Shown here piece after piece: positions 39,175 through 44,023 of a DNA stretch of 44,023 bases (position 1 is the first letter of the stretch; each line of letters begins with the position of its first letter). Source of the DNA: an uncultured Eubacteriales bacterium (GTDB taxonomy: Bacteria > Bacillota > Clostridia > Christensenellales > Aristaeellaceae); contig CADCHI010000034.1 in assembly GCA_902801165.1 (NCBI GenBank), forward strand, positions 1 to 44,023. The letters are read 5' to 3'. The position numbers and the translations under genes were made by a program. Under the pieces are notes generated by a model. The model did no database searches. It had not been told where the DNA came from and worked only from the letters and a program-made list of their open reading frames with translations.

Positions 39175-39547
39175 GGAATTTGCGGAGCTGAAGCCGAGGG
39201 AAAAGGGATAAGGGAAAAGGGAAAAGGAATAGTGGCTGCCGCTTGGGGATACCCGCGTCTGACTGAAATGCGGCAGCCTTGCCTCCCCTTTCAGGGGAGG
39301 TGCCGAGCTTGCGAGGCGGAGAGGTCGTTCACCCGACAAAACACTTCATTATTTCAGAATGTATAGGGCTACGACCTCTCAGTCTGCTCCTGCGGTGCCG
39401 CGGCTCGAATCTTCGATTCGAGCCGTCGGCAGTCTGGCTTTCAGCCAGATCCCCTGGGAGGGGAGCCAAGAAGGCTTCGCTTCTGCGTGGCAACAGCTTT
39501 TCCTATTCCCTTTTCCCTATTCCCTTTTCCCTGACTCAGACAAATTC
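39175..39547. repeat. Large palindromic intergenic repeat, family D, copy 1
   Basis: The left end (GGAATTTGCGGAGCTGA, then runs of GGGAAAAGGG) is mirrored at the right end (runs of CCCTTTTCCC, then CAAATTC). Inner hairpins include CTCCCC/GGGGAG at 39284-39300 and GGCTCGAATC-TTC-GATTCGAGCC around 39401-39423. The first 121 bases match 43903-44023 at roughly nine in ten positions. It fills most of the gap between trpZ and the next gene; no convincing gene is inside. Confidence 0.8.
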
Positions 39548-39634
39548 TATTTTATAGGAACGGAGAATCCCATTACTTATACCGAAACGAAGATTGTTGC
39601 GAAAATATCCCATGGGCACATTTTCTTTACGGGG

Positions 39635-39663
39635 TTGTCCCGGCTTCGTCCACAAGGTATTAC
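39635..39663 (+). promoter_or_regulatory. Weak sigma-A promoter candidate for the C39-like gene at 39785
   Basis: TTGTCC (39635-39640), a 17-base spacer and TATTAC (39658-39663). It leaves a leader of about 115 bases. Each hexamer has two or more mismatches. Confidence 0.35.
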
Positions 39664-39784
39664 GAAACTAAGTTTTGTCACCACATGCCCGATAAATGGC
39701 AATTTTTGTTTGAGGGAATGTCTTTGCAATCCGGGCGGGCTTCCATTATCCTTTAGGGTATGGGAGTTCTTTGGAGGTATCGCC

Positions 39785-40357
39785 ATGAGATTGCAGCGAA
39801 GATTGCTGGCGCTGTTTTGCGCTTTATTGATGTTGTTTGCCATGGGAGGAAGCGGGAGCGCCGAGGGCGTCTATTACGGCTCGCACCCCGCGGACGACGT
39901 CTACCTGACCCAGTCCGTGGCCCACACCTGCACGCTGATCGCGGCGACGATGATGCTGCGCAACTATTCCTGCCAGCGGGGCAGCCCCTATTTGCAGGTG
40001 ACGGACACCGGCGTGGGCCACTACGCCTGGACCAAGCAGTACGGCCTGAGCCAGAACTTCTCCATCGGCCAGGTGCGGGTGACCTGCAATGCGGACATCC
40101 GCAACGCCGCGGACAAGAAGGCCTACCTGATCAACGTGCTCCAGTACCACACCGAGGGCGTGGTGATCTACGACACCGGCGCGCCCCACGCCATCTGGCT
40201 GTTCGGCTACGATGAGGACACGGACACCTTCTACTGCGCCGACACCACCAATCGCAACGGCGGCCACGCTATCCCGCTGGTGGAGTCCATCATCCGGGGC
40301 GAGACCCAGGAGGACAAGATCAACACCATCGACAAGATCTGGTATGTGATGCAATAA
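39785..40357 (+). CDS. Secreted C39-like cysteine peptidase family protein, short form
   Basis: 190 residues with a signal peptide (MRLQRRLLALFCALLMLF, likely cut after GSA before EG). A candidate catalytic Cys49 lies in AHTCTLIAATMMLRN, followed by His135 in GAPHAIWLFGYD and Asp153 in CADTTN. This Cys, His, Asp order and the spacing resemble the C39-like fold and the larger protein at 22723-23475, but overall identity is low. GGAGG precedes the ATG. Its substrate is not known. It lies alone between repeat D and the isc operon. Confidence 0.7.
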   Translation: MRLQRRLLALFCALLMLFAMGGSGSAEGVYYGSHPADDVYLTQSVAHTCTLIAATMMLRNYSCQRGSPYLQVTDTGVGHYAWTKQYGLSQNFSIGQVRVTCNADIRNAADKKAYLINVLQYHTEGVVIYDTGAPHAIWLFGYDEDTDTFYCADTTNRNGGHAIPLVESIIRGETQEDKINTIDKIWYVMQ

Positions 40358-40376
40358 GGACTGCTATTCAAGCAGT

Positions 40377-40407
40377 GGGGCTTCGCTTCGGCGGGGCCCC
40401 TCTTCTA
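40377..40407 (+). terminator. Possible terminator after the short C39-like gene
   Basis: GGGGC (40377-40381) pairs with GCCCC (40396-40400), followed by TCTTCTATT. A smaller hairpin ACTGCT/AGCAGT lies just before it (40360-40376). The T-tract is weak. Confidence 0.45.
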
Positions 40408-40470
40408 TTGCAGCGCTGAAGGACGCCCTGTGGCCTATGGTTAAAATCCAATAAAATCAGTCGGAATTGG

Positions 40471-40499
40471 TTGACGAACGGTGCCGGTCGTGATACAAT
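40471..40499 (+). promoter_or_regulatory. Sigma-A promoter of the isc operon with flanking TCGGAATT boxes
   Basis: TTGACG (40471-40476), a 17-base spacer and TACAAT (40494-40499). TCGGAATT occurs at 40461-40468 just before the -35 box and again at 40525-40532 after the start point. Rrf2-family autoregulation makes these plausible operator halves; this is inference. Confidence 0.65.
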
Positions 40500-40580
40500 A
40501 CCCATGCTATCCCGAGTGAAAAGCTCGGAATTCCCCGGAGGGCGGAGCACCGCCGACGGGAGGAAGCGGAGGTGAGCCCA

Positions 40581-41018
40581 ATGAAGCTGTCGACGCGGGG
40601 CCGCTACGGCATCCATGCGATGTACGACCTGGCCGTGAACGCGAACGGCGGGCCGCAGCCGATCAAGGCCATCGCGGAGCGGGAGGGCATCCCGGAGGCC
40701 TACCTGGAGCAGCTGATCGCGGTGCTGAAGCGGGAGAAGCTGGTCACCAGCACCCGGGGCGCCCAGGGCGGCTACATGCTGGCGCGGAAGCCGGAGGAGA
40801 TCACCGTGGGGGACGTGCTCCGGGCGCTGGAGGGCGGCCTGAATTTGGTGGACTGCCTGGAGGAGGACGACGCCTGCGGCAAGAGCTGCGACTGCCCGAC
40901 GCGGATCGTGTGGATCAAGGTGCGGGACGGGCTGAACCGGATCGTGGACGGCATCACCCTGCGGGACATGATAGAGGATTACAGGTGCCAGCAGGCACAG
41001 GAGGATAAGACGACATGA
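40581..41018 (+). CDS. iscR: Rrf2-family iron-sulfur-responsive regulator, IscR-like
   Basis: 145 residues. The winged-helix domain starts KLSTRGRYGIHAMYDLA and includes IPEAYLEQLIAVLKREKLV and STRGAQGGYML. Cysteines 92, 99, 103 and 105 lie in the loop that holds a [2Fe-2S] cluster in IscR (Cys92, 98, 104 in E. coli), so cluster sensing is likely. GGAGGTGAG precedes the ATG at 40581. The stop overlaps the start of the cysteine desulfurase gene, so it probably controls its own iscS-iscU operon. Confidence 0.92.
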   Translation: MKLSTRGRYGIHAMYDLAVNANGGPQPIKAIAEREGIPEAYLEQLIAVLKREKLVTSTRGAQGGYMLARKPEEITVGDVLRALEGGLNLVDCLEEDDACGKSCDCPTRIVWIKVRDGLNRIVDGITLRDMIEDYRCQQAQEDKTT

Positions 41019-42223
41019 GAGTGTACATGGACAACGGCGCGACGACCCGCGTGACCGAGCCGGTCATGGCGGCGATGCAGCCCTATTTCTGCGAGATCTT
41101 CGGCAACCCCTCGTCGGTGCACGGCTTTGGCCGGGAGGCCCGCAAGGCGGTGGAGGCGGCCCGTGGCCAGGTGGCGAAGGCCCTCGGCGCGCAGCCCCGG
41201 GAGATCTATTTCACCGGCTGCGGCACCGAGGCGGACAACTGGGCCCTGCGGGGCGCGGCATACGCCAATATCAAGAAGGGCAGGCACATCATCACCACGA
41301 ACTTCGAGCACCACGCGATTCTGCACACCTGCCAGCAACTGGAGAAGGAGGGCTTCGAGGTCACCTACCTGCCGGTGGACAGCGAGGGCCTGGTCACGCC
41401 CGAACAGCTGGAGGCGGCCATCCGCCCGGACACCGTGCTGGTGAGCATCATGTACGCCAACAACGAGATCGGCACCATCGAGCCCATCCCGGAGCTGGCG
41501 GCGGTGGCGAAGAAGCACGGCGTGCTGTTCCACACCGACGCCGTGCAGGCCATCGGCCACGTGGAGATCGACGTGCAGGCCCAGGGCATCGACCTGCTGA
41601 GCCTTTCCGGCCACAAGTTCCACGCCCCCAAGGGCATCGGCGCGCTGTACATCCGCCAGGGCGTGCGCATCCAGCGGCTGATGCAGGGCGGCGCCCAGGA
41701 GCGGGGCCAGCGTCCCGGCACCGAGAACCTGGCCGGCATCGTGGGCCTGGGCAAGGCCATCGAGCTGGCCACCGAGGATATCCCCGGCAAAGTGGCGAAG
41801 ATGACGGCCATCCGGGACCACATGATCGCCCGCATCATGGACGAGATCCCCTATGTGAAGCTGAACGGCCATCCCACGAAGCGCATGTGCGGCAACGTGA
41901 ACCTGTCCTTCTATTTCATCGAGAGCGAGAGCGTGCTGCTCCACCTGGATCTGAGGGGCATCGCGGCGTCCTCCGGCTCCGCCTGCACCTCCGGCTCGCT
42001 GGATCCCAGCCACGTGCTGCTGGCCATCGGCGTCTCCCATGAGCACGCCAACGGCTCCCTGCGGCTGAGCCTGTGCGAGGAGAACACCCTGGAGGAGGCC
42101 GACTACGTGGTGGACAGCCTGAAGGAAATCGTGGAGCGGCTGCGGGACATGAGCCCCCTCTACAGCGACTTCCTCAAGGGCGTGGAGACCGTCGGCACCG
42201 AGGAAGAGGCATGCCATATTTAA
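41015..42223 (+). CDS. iscS: Cysteine desulfurase, NifS/IscS type
   Basis: 402 residues, a pyridoxal-phosphate enzyme that takes sulfur from cysteine for cluster assembly. Lys201 in LSGHKFHAPKG binds the cofactor, His100 lies in NFEHHAILHT, and the active-site Cys324 is in SSGSACTSGSLDPSHVL. The sequence ends with an acidic tail (VGTEEEACHI). The ATG overlaps the iscR stop (ATGA). The partner iscU follows after 152 bases. The DGNATT-like N-terminus is YMDNGATTRV. Confidence 0.95.
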   Translation: MRVYMDNGATTRVTEPVMAAMQPYFCEIFGNPSSVHGFGREARKAVEAARGQVAKALGAQPREIYFTGCGTEADNWALRGAAYANIKKGRHIITTNFEHHAILHTCQQLEKEGFEVTYLPVDSEGLVTPEQLEAAIRPDTVLVSIMYANNEIGTIEPIPELAAVAKKHGVLFHTDAVQAIGHVEIDVQAQGIDLLSLSGHKFHAPKGIGALYIRQGVRIQRLMQGGAQERGQRPGTENLAGIVGLGKAIELATEDIPGKVAKMTAIRDHMIARIMDEIPYVKLNGHPTKRMCGNVNLSFYFIESESVLLHLDLRGIAASSGSACTSGSLDPSHVLLAIGVSHEHANGSLRLSLCEENTLEEADYVVDSLKEIVERLRDMSPLYSDFLKGVETVGTEEEACHI

Positions 42224-42225
42224 TT

Positions 42226-42253
42226 GGGAATTGAGAATTGGGAATTGAGAATT
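42226..42253. repeat. Tandem 14-bp repeat between iscS and iscU
   Basis: GGGAATTGAGAATT occurs twice head to tail. The first eleven bases also occur at about 8785 in the hairpin region of the pectin operon. The rest of the gap to 42375 holds only the iscU ribosome site AGGGAG. Confidence 0.7.
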
Positions 42254-42375
42254 GAAGATGGCCGGGGGATGGGACCGGGGTGGAAATCCTGTGTCCGGGA
42301 AACCGAGGAGGGTTCGTCATCAAGCCGGCGCGTTCCCAAACAGATAGATCGATACTACCGAAGGGAGTTTGGAAT

Positions 42376-42798
42376 ATGGAGTATACCGAGCAGGTCATGG
42401 ACCACTTCATGAATCCCCGCAACATGGGCGAGATGGAGGACCCCAGCGGCGTAGGCACCGTGGGCAACGCCAAGTGCGGCGACATCATGCGCATCTACAT
42501 CAAGGTTGAGGACGACGTGATCACCGACGTGAAGTTCAAGACCTTCGGCTGCGGCGCGGCCATCGCCACGTCCAGCAAGGCCACCGAGATCGTCAAGGGC
42601 ATGACGCTGGCCGAGGCCGAAAAGGTCACCAACAAGATGGTCATGGATGCCCTGGGCGGGCTGCCGCCGGTGAAGGTGCACTGTTCCGTGCTGGCCGAGG
42701 AGGCCCTGCACGCCGCCATCCAGGACTACCGCGAGCGCTTGGAGAAGGGCCTGCCCCCCGTGACCGAGGAGAACGACGCGGACGTGAAGTACGTTTGA
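42376..42798 (+). CDS. iscU: Iron-sulfur cluster scaffold protein, IscU/NifU N-terminal type
   Basis: 140 residues. It receives sulfur from the desulfurase and holds a nascent cluster. The conserved ligands are Cys34 and Asp36 (NAKCGDIM), Cys59 (FKTFGCGAAIA) and Cys103 (KVHCSVLAEEA), with His102. It ends with a short acidic tail (EENDADVKYV). The start at 42376 has AGGGAG upstream. It is the last gene of the isc operon. No HscA, HscB or ferredoxin genes follow, as is usual in clostridia. Confidence 0.95.
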   Translation: MEYTEQVMDHFMNPRNMGEMEDPSGVGTVGNAKCGDIMRIYIKVEDDVITDVKFKTFGCGAAIATSSKATEIVKGMTLAEAEKVTNKMVMDALGGLPPVKVHCSVLAEEALHAAIQDYRERLEKGLPPVTEENDADVKYV

Positions 42799-42802
42799 CC
42801 GC

Positions 42803-42831
42803 TTGACCCCTCTTGGGTTTTATGGTAAACT
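42803..42831 (+). promoter_or_regulatory. Sigma-A promoter of the nucleotidyltransferase/HEPN pair
   Basis: TTGACC (42803-42808), a 17-base spacer ending in TGG, and TAAACT (42826-42831). It starts five bases after the iscU stop codon and leaves a leader of about 15 bases. Confidence 0.6.
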
Positions 42832-42853
42832 GAGTGCGAAGGGGGTGAGCGCG

Positions 42854-43144
42854 ATGGTCTACACGATAGAGCAGATCAAAAGCATCGCCGCGCCGATCGC
42901 CCGCGCCCATGGTGTAAACAGCCTGTCGCTGTTCGGGTCCTATGCCCGCGGCGAGGCCACGGAGAACAGCGACATCGACCTCCTCGTGGACTGCGGGGCC
43001 ATTCGCAGCGCCTTCCAGATGGGCGGGCTGTACGCCGACCTGAGTGAGGGCCTGGGCAAGCCCTTGGACCTCATTACCACCGATCACCGGGACAAGGCGT
43101 TCCTCGGGCGCATCCAGGCGGATCAATGCAGGCTTTATCCGTAG
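42854..43144 (+). CDS. mntA: MntA-type minimal nucleotidyltransferase (antitoxin of an MNT/HEPN pair)
   Basis: 96 residues. The nucleotidyltransferase motif GSx10DxD is exact: Gly28-Ser29 in LFGSYARGEA and Asp40, Asp42 in SDIDLLVD. In characterised pairs the enzyme adds AMP to a tyrosine of the HEPN toxin and blocks it. AAGGGGGTGAG precedes the ATG at 42854. The HEPN partner follows after 18 bases. Such pairs serve as toxin-antitoxin or phage-defence modules. Confidence 0.88.
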   Translation: MVYTIEQIKSIAAPIARAHGVNSLSLFGSYARGEATENSDIDLLVDCGAIRSAFQMGGLYADLSEGLGKPLDLITTDHRDKAFLGRIQADQCRLYP

Positions 43145-43162
43145 GGGAAGGGGTGACGGCGC

Positions 43163-43507
43163 GTGACCCGCGATGAACAACTCGTGGCGCGTATGATCGA
43201 ATACTGCGACGAGATCGCCCAGACGCTGGCCTACTTTGGCAGGGATGAGGAGCGTTTCTACGCGGACTTCATCATGCGCAACGCCCTGTCCATGCCGCTT
43301 CAACAGATCGGCGAACTGGCCACGCACGTGACGGACGGCTTCATCGCCGCGCACGGCGATATCCCCTGGCGACAGATCAAGGGCATGCGCACGTGGTTCG
43401 CCCACCAGTATTGGGACATGAGCTTTGACAAGATCTGGGTGACGTTGATCGAGGATGTGCCCGACCTGAAAGTAAGGCTGGAGCGCGTCGCGCCGACGGC
43501 CCAATGA
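43163..43507 (+). CDS. hepT: HepT-type HEPN-domain toxin (DUF86)
   Basis: 114 residues, all helical. The HEPN ribonuclease motif Rx4-6H is present as Arg76-T-W-F-A-His81 followed by QYWD. The usual RN of the motif is RT here, which is less common. The tyrosine after the His (QYW) is the position AMPylated in characterised HepT proteins. The start is a GTG with AGGGG upstream. It directly follows the nucleotidyltransferase gene and a stem-loop closes the pair. Confidence 0.88.
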   Translation: MTRDEQLVARMIEYCDEIAQTLAYFGRDEERFYADFIMRNALSMPLQQIGELATHVTDGFIAAHGDIPWRQIKGMRTWFAHQYWDMSFDKIWVTLIEDVPDLKVRLERVAPTAQ

Positions 43508-43531
43508 CGAATCCTGAATAAAAACATGCCG

Positions 43532-43566
43532 ACACGCCATCCTTCAAGCGGAGGATGGCGTGTTTG
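43532..43566 (+). terminator. Hairpin after the MNT/HEPN pair
   Basis: ACACGCCATCCT (43532-43543) pairs perfectly with AGGATGGCGTGT (43552-43563). Only TTGG follows, so termination may be inefficient. Confidence 0.6.
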
Positions 43567-43579
43567 GAAAGGGCCGGCT

Positions 43580-43899
43580 ATGACGATGCGGACGATGCCC
43601 CCCGCGGACTACGACGCGGTGTACGCCCTGTGGATGTCCTGCAAGAACATGGGCTTCAACAACCTGGACGACTCCCGGGAGGGCATCGCGCGGTTTTTGC
43701 GGCGAAACCCAGCCACCTCCTTTTTGCCCTCGAGGATGACCGCCTCGCGGGGGTGATCCTGTCCGGCCAGGACGGTCGCAGGGGCTACATCTACCACATG
43801 GCCATCGCTGAGGATTTTCGCCGCCGGGGCATCGCTACCGCCCTATTGGACCGCTGCCTCGAAGCCCTCAGGGCCGAGGGCATCAGGACAGACAGGTAA
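43580..43899 (+). pseudogene. GNAT-family N-acetyltransferase, frameshifted and truncated
   Basis: The first part (MTMRTMPPADYDAVYALW to NPATSF) and the second part (ALEDDRLAGVILSGQDGRRGYIYHMAIAEDFRRRGIATALLDRC) are in different frames. The break is at a T-run at 43721-43725, where one more T would restore the frame. The acetyl-CoA loop (RRRGIATAL) is intact. The protein stops after EGIRTDR, three bases before repeat D, so the last third of the domain is missing. GGAAAGGG precedes the ATG at 43580. The acceptor substrate is unknown. Confidence 0.8.
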
Positions 43900-43901
43900 C
43901 T

Positions 43902-44023
43902 TGGAATTTGCGGAGCTGACGCCAAGGGAAAAGGGATAAGGGAAAAGGGAAAAGGAATAGCGGCTGCCGCTTGTGGATACCTACGTCTGACCGAAACGCT
44001 GAAGCCTTGCCTCCCCTTTCAGG
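43902..44023 (+). repeat. Palindromic intergenic repeat, family D, copy 2 (cut by the window end)
   Basis: About 121 bases match 39175-39296 at roughly nine in ten positions, including GGAATTTGCGGAGCTGA and the GGGAAAAGGG runs. Its right half is outside the window. It starts directly at the truncated end of the acetyltransferase gene. Confidence 0.85.

Noticed and set aside
39401-39423. GGCTCGAATC stretch as a tRNA T-arm
   Set aside because: It is one arm of a perfect 10-bp hairpin inside repeat D, with no acceptor or anticodon stem around it.
39279-39557. Open frames inside repeat D
   Set aside because: They differ between frames, lack ribosome sites and consist of the palindromic repeat.
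42226-42253. Tandem repeat between iscS and iscU as a CRISPR
   Set aside because: Only two 14-bp units lie directly adjacent, with no spacers and no cas genes.

Overview
The window looks like a chromosomal piece of a GC-rich (roughly 60-65 % by eye), anaerobic, spore-forming member of the Bacillota (Clostridia). The evidence is a spoVAC-spoVAD-spoVAE cluster behind a sigma-G-type promoter, an electron-bifurcating-type [FeFe] hydrogenase trimer, a T-box leader, strong AGGAGG ribosome sites, sigma-A promoters close to TTGACA-N17-TATAAT, and secreted proteins that share an A-x-A|EG signal-peptidase site. A gut- or rumen-type clostridium (possibly Christensenellales-like) is a guess.

Layout. (1) 294-1292: an aldo/keto reductase with its own promoter. 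(2) 13609-1519, minus strand: one long operon of 12 genes running from a near-perfect promoter to a hairpin terminator. It holds an S-component-like membrane protein, two sugar permeases, a large solute-binding protein, four unrecognised small membrane proteins interleaved with an MsmX/UgpC-type ATPase, a GH28 polygalacturonase, a GH105 unsaturated galacturonyl hydrolase and a second ATPase. This is a pectin or rhamnogalacturonan oligosaccharide uptake and breakdown locus, and the four small membrane proteins are the best candidate here for something undescribed. (3) 13638-14774: an IS1595-like element inserted just upstream of that promoter. (4) 14835-22050: an iron-sulfur protein, a broken alanine/sodium symporter, an SGNH plus MBOAT O-acylation pair and a Na/Pi cotransporter. 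(5) 22266-26628: intergenic repeats, a secreted C39-like protein, a structured non-coding RNA gene, a secreted HAD-fold phosphatase with an extra domain, and a VanX-type D,D-dipeptidase. (6) 26706-31170: the hydrogenase operon. (7) 31213-33447: a REC-GGDEF-EAL-GGDEF signalling protein. (8) 33604-35836: the spoVA operon. (9) 35913-39129: a T-box (UGG specifier) plus a TrpXYZ-like tryptophan transporter, divergent from spoVA. (10) 39785-43899: another secreted C39-like protein, iscR-iscS-iscU, a MntA/HepT-type toxin-antitoxin pair and a broken acetyltransferase gene cut short by a repeat.

At least four families of intergenic palindromic or MITE-like repeats occur, two of them with two copies in this window. 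Two genes carry disabling mutations (an in-frame TAG plus a frameshift; a homopolymer frameshift plus truncation), which are either real decay or assembly errors. No tRNA, rRNA, CRISPR array or prophage was seen.
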